Assembly (NCBI GenBank): GCA_037445875.1
Contig: JBBIJR010000020.1
Location: 1 to 48,246, forward strand
DNA from: JBBIJR01 sp037445875
GTDB taxonomy: Bacteria; CLD3; SB21
Length of the DNA stretch: 48,246 bases
Direction: 5' to 3'
Positions 40,353-48,246 of the stretch are shown here, one piece after another; positions within the stretch are counted from its first letter, which is position 1; each line of letters starts with the position of its first letter. The notes under the pieces were generated by a model, which was not told the DNA's origin, searched no databases, and was given only the letters and a program-made list of their open reading frames with translations. A program made the translations under genes and the position numbers.

Positions 40353-42140
40353 ATGACGCAGGAAATCAACGAACGCATTCGGTACGCCGACAGCGATTCG
40401 ATCAACACGCTCTGTGAGGAGCTTGCCGCCCGGCTTCAACCCTTGTCGGACGCCCTGGGCAGCGAAGCTTCGGAATCCATCGTACAGACCGTGAAGGAGT
40501 TCACGGAGAACCAGTTCCACCTCAAGAAGAAACTCACGCAGATAGGTTCCGCACTCTCCGCCGAGCGCAATCTGGACGCCCTCCTCGAAATGATCACCGA
40601 AGAGGCGATGAACTTCACCAACGCGGACGGCGGCACGATCTACATCATGACCCCCGACGAGCGAGGCATCGCTTTCAAGATTCTCCGGACACGGTCGTTG
40701 AATTTCAAGATGGGCGGCCCGAGCGGCAAACCCGTCCCGTTTCCCCCCGTCAAGCTGTACAAAGACGACGGCTCACGCAACGAGCAGCAGGTCTCCGCGT
40801 ACGTCGCTCTGACCGGCAAGACGGTCAACATCGCGGACGTGTACGAGGTCGAAGGCTTCGACTTTCAGGGCACCAAGGCGTTCGACAAGAACACCGGCTA
40901 CCGGTCAAAATCGATGATGGTCGTGGCCATGCGCAACCACGAAAACGAGATCATCGGCGTGCTGCAGCTGCTGAACGCAACGTCCGCGGACGGCGCGGTG
41001 ATCCCCTTCTCCAACGAGTATCAGGAGCTGATCGAGTCTCTGGCTTCGCAGGCCGCCGTCGCCATCACCAACGCCGCACTCATCCACGACCTGAAGAACC
41101 TGTTGGACTCGTTCATCCAGGTCATTGCGAGCGCGATTGACGAAAAGTCGCCGTACACGGGGGGCCACATCCGACGCGTAGCGGAACTGACCCAGGCCAT
41201 CGCCCGCGCGATGAGCAACGCCACGGAGGGTCACTGGTCCGCGTTCCGGATGAACGAGGACGAGCACAACGAACTGCGGATCGCGGCGTGGATGCACGAC
41301 ATCGGAAAGATCACCACGCCGGAATACGTCGTGGACAAGGCGACCAAACTCGAAACGATCTACGACCGGATCAACACGCTCATGGCCAAGTTCGAAATCC
41401 TTCGGCGGGACCTCGAAGTGGACCACGTGAAAGCGGTCGAGAAGATCCAGTTGTCGAAGGCCAAGACGAAGACCGCCCGATTGAAGGAGGCCGAAAAGAC
41501 GTACCGTGAGCGGCTCAAGAAGCTCGACGAAGACATTGCTTTCATCAAGACCTGCAACATCGGCGGCGAGTTCATGGAGGACGCCAAGATCCAGCGCCTG
41601 AAGGAGATCGGACGCCAGACGATTCGGGTCGAAGGCAACGACCTTCCTCTCCTGACGGACAACGAGATCTACAACCTGTCCATCCGCCGGGGCACGCTGA
41701 CGGACGAAGAACGTACGGTCATTCAGAACCACGTCGTGCTGACGATCAAGATGCTCGAAAAGCTGCCATGGCCGAAGAAACTCAGCCGCGTGACGGAATG
41801 GGCCGGCGGCCACCACGAGAAGCTCGACGGCACCGGATACCCGAACAAATTGACCGCCAAAGACCTCTCCACGCAGGCCCGGATCATGGCCGTGGCGGAC
41901 ATCTTCGAAGCGCTCACCGCGGCGGACCGTCCGTACAAACCCGGGAAGAAGATCTCCGAGTGCATCAAGATACTGCTGTTCATGGTCAAGGACAACCACA
42001 TCGACGGCGATATCGTCGATTTTTTCATTCGCACCGGACTTGTGCAGGAGTACGCGAGAAAAGAACTCAAAGACTACCAGCTCGATACGTTTGTCTACGA
42101 CGGCAAAGAATACGACTGCCGCCGTCAGTCACCGCAGTAG
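40353..42140 (+). CDS. GAF/HD-GYP cyclic-di-GMP phosphodiesterase with inserted coiled coil
   Basis: 595 residues, cytoplasmic. A GAF domain (about 75-240: LIEM-type start LLEMITEEAMNFTNADGGTI, then IGVLQLLNATSADGAVIPFS) precedes an HD-GYP domain. H315-D316 (AAWMHDIGKI) and the signature H487-H-E-K-L-D-G-T-G-Y-P497 are intact, as is ADIFEALTAADRPYK, so c-di-GMP hydrolysis is likely. In usual HD-GYP proteins these two motifs are about 60 residues apart; here they are 171 apart because a lysine/glutamate-rich coiled coil (about 335-430) is inserted. GGTGG precedes the ATG at 7 nt. It stands alone, not next to a cyclase. Confidence 0.92.
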   Translation: MTQEINERIRYADSDSINTLCEELAARLQPLSDALGSEASESIVQTVKEFTENQFHLKKKLTQIGSALSAERNLDALLEMITEEAMNFTNADGGTIYIMTPDERGIAFKILRTRSLNFKMGGPSGKPVPFPPVKLYKDDGSRNEQQVSAYVALTGKTVNIADVYEVEGFDFQGTKAFDKNTGYRSKSMMVVAMRNHENEIIGVLQLLNATSADGAVIPFSNEYQELIESLASQAAVAITNAALIHDLKNLLDSFIQVIASAIDEKSPYTGGHIRRVAELTQAIARAMSNATEGHWSAFRMNEDEHNELRIAAWMHDIGKITTPEYVVDKATKLETIYDRINTLMAKFEILRRDLEVDHVKAVEKIQLSKAKTKTARLKEAEKTYRERLKKLDEDIAFIKTCNIGGEFMEDAKIQRLKEIGRQTIRVEGNDLPLLTDNEIYNLSIRRGTLTDEERTVIQNHVVLTIKMLEKLPWPKKLSRVTEWAGGHHEKLDGTGYPNKLTAKDLSTQARIMAVADIFEALTAADRPYKPGKKISECIKILLFMVKDNHIDGDIVDFFIRTGLVQEYARKELKDYQLDTFVYDGKEYDCRRQSPQ

Positions 42141-42206
42141 CCGGGGATTTCCGGCCGGTCCGGGTCCGCATCCGGTCCAACACAGCATCACACCTCGCCT
42201 CGTTTC

Positions 42207-43001
42207 ATGAAGGTCTTCAAAGCACTGACCATTGCGGGTTCGGATTCCGGCGGCGGCGCCGGAATCCAGGCCGACCTCAAGACGTTCACCGTCCTCAAGG
42301 TCTACGGAATGTCCGTTCTGACGGCGGTCACCGCACAGAACACCCTCGGTGTGTCGGGGATCCAGGAGATCGATCCCGAAATGGTTGCACGGCAACTCGA
42401 CTCCGTGCTGCAGGACATCGGCACGCATGCGGCCAAGACCGGCATGCTCGCTTCTTCGGCCGTCGTTCGGGTCGTGGCCGAACGGCTCCGCGCCTACCGT
42501 GTACGTAAACTCGTGGTCGATCCCGTCATGGTCAGCAAGAGCGGCCACCGCCTCCTGAACGAAGATGCGGTCTCCACATTGATCACGGATCTCCTTCCGC
42601 TTGCGGACCTCGTGACACCGAATGTCCCCGAAGCGGAACTCATCACCGGTACGGCCATTCGTACGCTGGAGGACATGGAACGGGCGGCCCGGGCCATCCA
42701 CACCATGGGCGCCCGGTACGTTGTCGTCAAGGGTGGGCACCTGACCGGCCGCGCCGTCGACGTATTCTATGACGGCCGGCGGTTCGTCCGGCTGGACTCG
42801 CCCCGCATCCGGACGAAGAACACTCACGGCACGGGCTGCACGTTCAGCGCAGCGATCGCCGCGAACCTCGCCATGGGCCGCGAGGAACTCGACGCCGTCC
42901 GAGCGGCTCGAACCTTTGTGCTGCGCGCCATCGAACGGTCCTTCCGGCTGGGCAAAGGTCACGGACCGCTCAACCACTTTCATCCTTTCGTCAAGTCTTG
43001 A
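42207..43001 (+). CDS. thiD: Hydroxymethylpyrimidine/phosphomethylpyrimidine kinase
   Basis: 264 residues. Phosphorylates HMP and HMP-phosphate for thiamine synthesis. The family start ALTIAGSDSGGGAGIQADLK, the middle VDPVMVSKSGHRLL, and TPNVPEAELITG are all present. The catalytic NTHGTGCTFSAAIAANLA motif near the C-terminus is intact. Length is normal. It is not next to other thi genes and I see no TPP riboswitch upstream, so it is likely a salvage enzyme or part of a dispersed pathway. It begins 67 bp after the HD-GYP gene. Confidence 0.95.
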   Translation: MKVFKALTIAGSDSGGGAGIQADLKTFTVLKVYGMSVLTAVTAQNTLGVSGIQEIDPEMVARQLDSVLQDIGTHAAKTGMLASSAVVRVVAERLRAYRVRKLVVDPVMVSKSGHRLLNEDAVSTLITDLLPLADLVTPNVPEAELITGTAIRTLEDMERAARAIHTMGARYVVVKGGHLTGRAVDVFYDGRRFVRLDSPRIRTKNTHGTGCTFSAAIAANLAMGREELDAVRAARTFVLRAIERSFRLGKGHGPLNHFHPFVKS

Positions 43002-43020
43002 GTAGGACGGAACCCGTTTC

Positions 43021-43539
43021 ATGACCACGCTGCCAACTGCCAACCCGCGATCCTATGCGCTGCAAAAGATCCTCTGCTGGATCGGGCTCTTTCCGCTGTC
43101 TCTGAGCGCATTGGTGTTCACCCCGATGTTCATCTCCGATCTGGTGACCGGCAACTACAAGGGACCGGGCGGGCAGCCGGACGCGACCACCGAGCTCTCC
43201 GGCCTCATCGGTGGCTTCGCCTGCGCGGGCTTGATCCCGGCTGTGATCGCCTTAATCCTGGCCCTTCGGCTGAGGCAGATCCACCGGAAAGAGCGGCTTG
43301 CCGAGGAGTCCCGCGTACACGATGCCGTGCTGGAACTCGCGATGCGTTCTCACGGACGCCTCACCGCCGTCGAGGTGGCCACACATCTCAACGTCACGAC
43401 CGAGGCCGCCACGGATATCCTCGAGTCCATGCGTACCCGTCGATTGGCCACCCTGCAGGTCAGCGAATCCGGCGTCAGCGTCTATCGCTTCGATCAGATC
43501 ATTAGCCCCGACGAGAAGAACCGGGCGGAGACGGTATGA
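43021..43539 (+). CDS. Membrane protein with C-terminal winged-helix-like domain
   Basis: 172 residues. Two membrane helices (about 17-37 and 60-82) and a cytoplasmic tail with HDAVLELAMRSHGRLTAVEVATHLNVTTEAATDILESMRTRRLATLQVSESG, which looks like a winged helix-turn-helix. The same kind of small two-helix protein with a wHTH tail occurs in other bacteria and has no known role to me. It starts 19 bp after thiD and its stop overlaps the start of prmC by 4 bp, so it belongs to that operon. Confidence 0.75.
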   Translation: MTTLPTANPRSYALQKILCWIGLFPLSLSALVFTPMFISDLVTGNYKGPGGQPDATTELSGLIGGFACAGLIPAVIALILALRLRQIHRKERLAEESRVHDAVLELAMRSHGRLTAVEVATHLNVTTEAATDILESMRTRRLATLQVSESGVSVYRFDQIISPDEKNRAETV

Positions 43540-44438
43540 CCCCTGCTGCCGACGTTTGGTCCGTCCGGACGCTGATGGAGTGGACGACGCATTACCTGGA
43601 CGAAAAATCCATCGGTCACCCCCGTCTGAATGTGGAGTGGCTGCTGTGCGACACCCTGCAGTGTAAACGCCTGGATCTCTACGTCAATCACGACCGCCCG
43701 CTGAGCCGCGCGGAACTCGACGCGTTCAAGGCCCGCCTTCAGCGGCGTCTGCAGCATGAACCGCTGCAGTACATTGTCGGCGCGACGGAGTTCATGGGCC
43801 TGCCGCTGGAGGTCACGCGCGACGTCCTGATCCCGCGTCCGGACACGGAAACGCTGGTCGAACACGCGCTCGACTTACTGAAAACGGCCCGGCGGCCCGT
43901 TCACATTGTGGACCTCGGCACAGGCAGCGGCAACGTGGCCATTGCACTGGCGCACTTCCTGAACAAGAAATCCGTTGAATTTCAAGTCACCTGCACGGAT
44001 ATTAGTGAAGCGGCCCTTGCGGTAGCTGCACGCAACGCACGGCGAAACGGAGTCGATGACCGCGTCCGGTTTGTTTGCGCGGATTTCCGGACCGAAGAAG
44101 GGCTTGCGGCCGCCGGTGGCACGGCCGATGTGATCGTCTCCAATCCGCCGTATATCTCCGACTGTGAATTCGATCTGTTGGCTGAGGAAGTGCGTCTGTT
44201 TGAACCCGAGGCCGCCCTGCGCGGCGGCGTGGACGGTCTCGACGCCTACCGTGCCATCCTGAAGGCCATTCCTGCGCTGCTCTCCCCGGACCGGACGTTC
44301 GGGACGCTCTTCGTCGAGACGGGATATGACCAGGCCGGCACGGTGCGGGAGCTGATGGCCGCCGCGGGCGGTACGGACCTTGCCGGCTTCCGTGACCCCG
44401 GAGGCCACTTGCGCGTAGTCAAAGGAAGATTTCCATGA
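43536..44438 (+). CDS. prmC: Peptide chain release factor N5-glutamine methyltransferase
   Basis: 300 residues. Methylates the glutamine of the GGQ loop in release factors RF1 and RF2. The N-terminal helical domain (residues 1-80) and the SAM domain are both there: RPDTETLVEHAL, VDLGTGSGNVAIALA (glycine-rich SAM loop) and the catalytic NPPY motif in VIVSNPPYISDCEFD. The ATG overlaps the previous stop by 4 bp, and its own stop overlaps the next ATG by 4 bp. prfA is not next to it, which is a frequent partner elsewhere. Confidence 0.95.
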   Translation: MTPAADVWSVRTLMEWTTHYLDEKSIGHPRLNVEWLLCDTLQCKRLDLYVNHDRPLSRAELDAFKARLQRRLQHEPLQYIVGATEFMGLPLEVTRDVLIPRPDTETLVEHALDLLKTARRPVHIVDLGTGSGNVAIALAHFLNKKSVEFQVTCTDISEAALAVAARNARRNGVDDRVRFVCADFRTEEGLAAAGGTADVIVSNPPYISDCEFDLLAEEVRLFEPEAALRGGVDGLDAYRAILKAIPALLSPDRTFGTLFVETGYDQAGTVRELMAAAGGTDLAGFRDPGGHLRVVKGRFP

Positions 44439-45634
44439 ATTGGGAAAAACGATACAACGAACTGATCAACGCCTTTCCGGACGGCTTCATCGTGTTCGAT
44501 TCGGTCGGCACCATCGTGCTGGCCAACGAGGCGGCGGCGAGCCTCCTCGGTTATGCAAGCGCGGACGAGCTGTGCAACCAGAGCGTGTCTGCGCTGTACG
44601 TCAACGCCGCCGATCACGACTCGCTGCTCTCCATCCTCGGATACCGCGGCCGCGCGGACAAGACGATCTTCGACTGGAAGAAAAAGAACGGCGACCCCGT
44701 GCTGGTGGAACTGACCGCGACGCCGCTGCACGACGAACAGAAACACGTCATCGGTATTCACGGGATCTTTCACGATATCACGTCCAAGCTCCGGTCGCAG
44801 ATTGCCCAGCAGGAAGTGCTTGCCGCCACGACGAGCGAGTTGAGCGAGGCCCACCTGCTCGACGTCGTCGAGACGTACCTCTCGATTCCGATGGGACTGA
44901 TCCTGCAGGGCGTCGCCCACAATCTCAACACCCCGCTCGGCAGCATTCGCGGGCGCGCCGAATTGTTGCAGCACCACATCCAGAAGCAGGCCGGCCTCGT
45001 CGATCGTATCACGGAACCGAACGTGCAGTCGGAGATGCGGGACTTCCACGGCAAATTGCTCAAAGGCGTGGCGGAGGTCATCCATCAGGTGGACAAGGCG
45101 AGCACGTTGATCAAAGGTTTCACCGACAAGTTATCGTCCGAGATGACGCCCGGGATGATGGAACTGGACCTTAACGGCGTCATCAAGAACGAACTGGACT
45201 TTCTGGAATCCAGCCTCTATTTCAAGCACAAGATCACGGCCGAAGTGGCGCTGGACCCCGCTCTGCCGCGTATCCGCGCGCCGTACAAACCCTTTAGTGC
45301 CGCCATTCACGGGGTCATCCTGAACTCCCTGAAGGCCACGAGCGGTCTCGCCGACCGCGCGCTGGAAATCCGCACGTCCCGCGGCGCCGAGGGCATCCGC
45401 ATCGAGTTGTCGGACAACCGTCCCCCGATGAGCGAGGACGACATTCGCTACACCCTGAGCGCCCACTTTGCGACCCGCTACCACGATGTGCCGCCGGAAG
45501 CTCGGTTCAGTCCCTACGATATCGAAGTGGCCATCGCCCGGCAAATGCTGGATCCCCTCGACCTCGACATCGACGTGACATCCGGCGAGCGGACGCGGTT
45601 CGTGATCCTCGTTCCTCCGTCGCTTTACATCTGA
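44435..45634 (+). CDS. PAS protein with degenerate histidine-kinase core
   Basis: 399 residues, cytoplasmic. A PAS domain (about 5-115: INAFPDGFIVFDSVGTIVLANEAAASLLGYASADEL ... IGIHGIFHDIT) leads to a histidine-containing helix (QGVAHNLNTPLGSIRGRAELL), which resembles the HisKA H-box but with N in place of the usual E. The following domain has the N-box-like LNSLKATSG and IRIELSDNRPPMSEDD, where the G1 box DxGxG has lost its glycines, and it has no clear G2 box. It may still bind ATP poorly or not at all. No response regulator is adjacent. It overlaps prmC by 4 bp; cysS follows after 14 bp. Confidence 0.78.
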   Translation: MNWEKRYNELINAFPDGFIVFDSVGTIVLANEAAASLLGYASADELCNQSVSALYVNAADHDSLLSILGYRGRADKTIFDWKKKNGDPVLVELTATPLHDEQKHVIGIHGIFHDITSKLRSQIAQQEVLAATTSELSEAHLLDVVETYLSIPMGLILQGVAHNLNTPLGSIRGRAELLQHHIQKQAGLVDRITEPNVQSEMRDFHGKLLKGVAEVIHQVDKASTLIKGFTDKLSSEMTPGMMELDLNGVIKNELDFLESSLYFKHKITAEVALDPALPRIRAPYKPFSAAIHGVILNSLKATSGLADRALEIRTSRGAEGIRIELSDNRPPMSEDDIRYTLSAHFATRYHDVPPEARFSPYDIEVAIARQMLDPLDLDIDVTSGERTRFVILVPPSLYI

Positions 45635-45648
45635 GCGCCACGACTCTC

Positions 45649-47097
45649 ATGCCCATCCGCATCTACAACACACTGACCCGCCAGAAGGAAGACCTGGTTC
45701 CCCTCCATGCGGACGAAATCCGCATGTACTCGTGCGGGCCCACCGTCTACAACTATATTCATATCGGCAACGCGCGCACGTTCGTCATGGCCGACGTGAT
45801 CCGCCGGTACCTCGAACATGCGGGTTACCGGGTGCGGTTCGTGATGAACATCACCGACATCGACGACAAGATCATACGCAAGGCGCTCGACGACAGGCTC
45901 GAGTATTCCGAAGTCGCCCAGCTCTATACGGAGGCGTTCTTCGAAGACATCGCACGCGTCGGCATCCGCATGCCGGACTCGACCCCGCGGGTCACGGAAC
46001 ATCTCGAAGAGATCATCAACCTCATCCAGACGCTGATCCTGAAGGGTTTCGCCTACGAATCGAAAGGCAGCGTGTACTACGACGTGGGCAAGTTCCGTCC
46101 GTACGGAAAACTGTCCGGCAAGAACACCGACGAACTGATTTCCGGGGCGCGGGTCGAGGTCGATGAGACCAAAAAGAACCCGCTCGATTTCGTTTTGTGG
46201 AAAGCTGCAAAGCCGGGCGAGCCGTCGTGGGACAGCCTGTGGGGACCGGGCAGGCCGGGCTGGCACATCGAGTGTTCCGCCATGAGCATGCATCTGCTCG
46301 GCGACCAGATCGACATCCATACGGGCGGCGCCGACCTCGTGTTCCCCCACCACGAGAACGAGATCGCCCAAAGCGAAGCCGCCACGGGCCAGTCCTTTGC
46401 CCGCTACTGGATGCACTTCGGCTTCCTTAACGTCAACGACGAAAAAATGTCCAAGTCGACGGGTAACTTCTGGCTGTTGCGCGACGTTCTGCAGAAATTC
46501 CGGCCCGAGGTCCTGCGGTTGTTCTTCCTTCAAAAGCACTATGCCAGTCCGCTCAATTACAGCGAGGACCTGCTGCGCGACGTGGAGACCGCCCACAAGC
46601 GGCTGGAGAACATCTACAACAAGCTGAAGCAGGCCCTCGATCTGCGCGAAACACTCGGCGGACACGTTGGCCAGGACTACGTCACCCCCGAGCTGGAGCA
46701 GTTCGGAAAGGAACTGGACCGGCTCGAACGGGAAATTCGCGAGGCCATGGAGGACGATTTCAACACGGCCGCCGCCATGGGCAAAATCTTCGAAGTGTTC
46801 AACCTGCTCAACCGAATCGCCACACCGAAGATGATCAACGACTACGCGGTGTACGTGATGAACCGCGCCAAAGACCTGATCGACGAGTGGAACGGTTTCC
46901 TCGGTTTCCTTCATTTGTCCAAGCCGGAAAGCGTGTCGAAGAAGTACGAACAACTGATCGAACTGCTTCTTGCGGTCCGCAGGGACCTTCGGGACCGCAA
47001 AGAATGGGCAATGTCCGACCGTATCCGCGACGGGCTGTCGGAGCTCGGCATCGTGATCGAGGATTCGGCGGACGGAAGCACGTGGAGACTCAAATAA
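45649..47097 (+). CDS. cysS: Cysteinyl-tRNA synthetase
   Basis: 482 residues. Charges tRNA-Cys. The HIGH-type motif is H38-I-G-N41 in YIHIGNARTFV; the KMSKS loop is K266-M-S-K-S270 in DEKMSKSTGN. The zinc ligands of the family are present at C29 (CGPTVYN), C209 (WHIEC), H234 (PHHENE) and E238. The C-terminal DALR-type helical domain has the expected length. Start preceded by only a weak ribosome-binding site. The previous gene ends 14 bp upstream and the cyclase-family gene starts 9 bp downstream, so it lies within an operon. Confidence 0.97.
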   Translation: MPIRIYNTLTRQKEDLVPLHADEIRMYSCGPTVYNYIHIGNARTFVMADVIRRYLEHAGYRVRFVMNITDIDDKIIRKALDDRLEYSEVAQLYTEAFFEDIARVGIRMPDSTPRVTEHLEEIINLIQTLILKGFAYESKGSVYYDVGKFRPYGKLSGKNTDELISGARVEVDETKKNPLDFVLWKAAKPGEPSWDSLWGPGRPGWHIECSAMSMHLLGDQIDIHTGGADLVFPHHENEIAQSEAATGQSFARYWMHFGFLNVNDEKMSKSTGNFWLLRDVLQKFRPEVLRLFFLQKHYASPLNYSEDLLRDVETAHKRLENIYNKLKQALDLRETLGGHVGQDYVTPELEQFGKELDRLEREIREAMEDDFNTAAAMGKIFEVFNLLNRIATPKMINDYAVYVMNRAKDLIDEWNGFLGFLHLSKPESVSKKYEQLIELLLAVRRDLRDRKEWAMSDRIRDGLSELGIVIEDSADGSTWRLK

Positions 47098-47106
47098 AGG
47101 AGGAAC

Positions 47107-47745
47107 ATGAAGAAGATGTATGATATCTCGGTAACCATCTCCAACGACCTGGTCACGTGGCCCGGCGACCCGAAGGTGGACATTCAGCTGCCTATCCAGA
47201 TGAAGAAGGGCGACCCGTGCAACGTCTCGCGGTGGCAGATTGGCGCCCACACCGGCACGCACACCGACGCGCCGTTCCATTTTATTGATGACGGCAAGGG
47301 GATCGACGAGATCTCCCTCGACCGCTACATCGGCCCGTGCCTCGTCGTGGAGGTCGATCCGGAGAAACACATCGAACGTGAGCACCTCGAGAAGATCGAT
47401 TTGAAGGGACATACCCGCATTCTTTTCAAGACGAGGAACTCCCGGCACTGGAAGAACCACCATCGCGTGTTCGATACAGAATTCGTGGCCATCGGCATCA
47501 CGGGCGCCGACTATCTGGTCGAGAAGAAGATCGGTCTGGTGGGCGTGGACTACTTATCGGTGGAAAGTTACCACGCCGAGTTCGAGCATCCGGTGCACAA
47601 GAAACTCCTAGGCAACGGTGTCGTGGTGGTGGAGGGCCTGAATCTTTCCGATATCGCGCCCGGCGAATACGAACTGCTCTGCATGCCTCTCAAGATCCAG
47701 CACGGGGATGGCACGCCGGTCCGTGCCGCGCTCAGGGAACTTTGA
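47107..47745 (+). CDS. Cyclase-family hydrolase (kynurenine formamidase-like)
   Basis: 212 residues. The metal-binding signature HTGTHTDAPFHF at about residue 55 is the hallmark of the cyclase (KynB-like) superfamily. MYDISVTISNDLVTWPGDP at the start and FVAIGITGADYLV, LVGVDYLSVESY later fit the same family. Members hydrolyse formyl-kynurenine or act on other amides and lactones, using two metal ions. The substrate is unknown here; no kyn genes are near. AAAGGAGGA precedes the ATG. Confidence 0.88.
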   Translation: MKKMYDISVTISNDLVTWPGDPKVDIQLPIQMKKGDPCNVSRWQIGAHTGTHTDAPFHFIDDGKGIDEISLDRYIGPCLVVEVDPEKHIEREHLEKIDLKGHTRILFKTRNSRHWKNHHRVFDTEFVAIGITGADYLVEKKIGLVGVDYLSVESYHAEFEHPVHKKLLGNGVVVVEGLNLSDIAPGEYELLCMPLKIQHGDGTPVRAALREL

Positions 47746-47773
47746 TCGATCAGACAACGGAAACGGATGATGA

Positions 47774-47831
47774 GGATAAAACGGACGGATATCATGTCTT
47801 TTATACCATCCGGGCGACTCCGTTTTGATCC
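47774..47831. repeat. Nested inverted repeat after the cyclase gene
   Basis: Outer arms GGATAAAACGGA (47774-47785) and TCCGTTTTGATCC (47819-47831) pair with one bulge; inner arms CGGAT (47786-47790) and ATCCG (47808-47812). Likely an RNA hairpin at the end of the cysS operon, or a relative of the nearby ATCCGTG repeats. Confidence 0.55.
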
Positions 47832-47888
47832 TTCTGCGTCTCTGTGCTATTGAATATTTAGCCTGCAACATCCATGCGTGAGGACCCG

Positions 47889-48089
47889 ATGAACAAGGCT
47901 GTGGGCGCGCTGTTTTTTTTGGTCGCCGCAGGGTTTGGCCTGTTTTTCTTTGCCACCGTATTCCATCACGGCTGGGAAGAGGGCCTGATCAGACTCAGAC
48001 ATCTGCGCGGTGAACAACTGCTATACGGACTGGGCATGGTCGCATTCGCAATCGCCAGCATAGTCCTCTTTCTACGAAAGCGTCCGTAG
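47889..48089 (+). CDS. Small membrane protein
   Basis: 66 residues with two hydrophobic segments (VGALFFLVAAGFGLFFFATVF and LLYGLGMVAFAIASIVLFL) separated by a charged loop (HHGWEEGLIRLRHLRGEQ). GAGG at 47880-47883 lies 5 nt before the ATG at 47889, so this start is preferred over 47874. Function unknown. It stands alone before the repeat at the window end. Confidence 0.6.
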   Translation: MNKAVGALFFLVAAGFGLFFFATVFHHGWEEGLIRLRHLRGEQLLYGLGMVAFAIASIVLFLRKRP

Positions 48090-48106
48090 ATATCCTAAAA
48101 AGGGAT

Positions 48107-48246
48107 GTGCACAGATTTCAAAACATGGTCTTATCTGTGCAAATCCGTGTGCCGTCTTCGAAATACCATAGAACGCGGATACACACGGATTAGACGGATG
48201 TACACGGATTTCTCACCCTTCGTAATATCCGTGCAAATCCGTTTCA
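48107..48246. repeat. Inverted copy of the ATCCGTG repeat, running off the window end
   Basis: The reverse complement aligns with about 12.0-12.1 kb: AAGGGTGA near the start, then CCGTCTAATCCGTGTGTATC, then ACGGCACACGGATTT. So it is the same element in opposite orientation. Its full length is unknown because the window ends inside it. Confidence 0.88.

Noticed and set aside
42141..42206. TPP riboswitch upstream of thiD
   Set aside because: Only 66 bp separate thiD from the previous gene and none of the conserved TPP element pieces are visible.
45625..47463. Minus-strand open frame opposite cysS
   Set aside because: Antisense shadow; cysS has full catalytic and zinc motifs.

Overview
The window looks like a piece of an environmental bacterial genome (probably a metagenome-assembled scaffold, because it holds a 99-bp run of N) from the Bacteroidota/Ignavibacteria/Calditrichota side of bacterial diversity. 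The evidence is two secreted proteins with a type IX secretion (T9SS) C-terminal sorting domain of the NFPNPFNP type, a large TonB-dependent receptor with a CarboxypepD-like N-terminus, and Gram-negative envelope genes such as lptE. The phylum is an inference; no rRNA or tRNA gene is visible.

Positions 1-11.8 kb form an accessory and defence region. It starts inside a type I restriction-modification operon: the 3' part of hsdS, then two genes matching the Kiwa anti-phage pair (kwaA membrane protein, kwaB DUF4868), then hsdR and a YgjP-like metalloprotease, all overlapping by 1-11 bp. Directly downstream are two integron attC sites that bracket a one-gene cassette (dihydrofolate-reductase-family enzyme). 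A higBA toxin-antitoxin pair, a DUF2200 gene, an ankyrin-repeat protein, a frameshifted membrane protein, a secreted protein and a pyrimidine-dimer glycosylase follow. No integrase is present, so this is a CALIN-like remnant. The region ends in tandem ATCCGTG-type repeats broken by the N gap. The join to the right-hand part is therefore a scaffold link, not continuous sequence.

From 12 to 48 kb the content looks mostly chromosomal. On the minus strand are a T9SS-secreted protein and a TonB receptor. On the plus strand a run starts with gmk from its own promoter: gmk, a sigma-54 activator, lptE, a family 2 glycosyltransferase, a TPR protein, a broken gcvH, a hybrid histidine kinase, a response regulator with a degenerate GGDEF domain, gcvP (fused P protein) and a GroES-like protein. 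Next come a short-form 6-phosphogluconate dehydrogenase, a metallo-beta-lactamase-fold hydrolase and glycogen phosphorylase (carbon metabolism). A YadA-head/S74 surface protein, a small T9SS protein, a PiT phosphate transporter, a lipoprotein on the minus strand and BioY follow.

The last block (40.3-47.7 kb) holds a GAF/HD-GYP phosphodiesterase with a long inserted coiled coil, thiD, a membrane protein, prmC, a PAS/degenerate-kinase protein, cysS and a cyclase-family hydrolase. The window closes with a small membrane protein and an inverted copy of the 12-kb ATCCGTG repeat, so the two copies bracket about 36 kb.

The most interesting points are the Kiwa pair nested between hsdS and hsdR, the self-consistent attC cassette, the double lesion in gcvH next to intact gcvP, and the signalling proteins with degenerate active sites.
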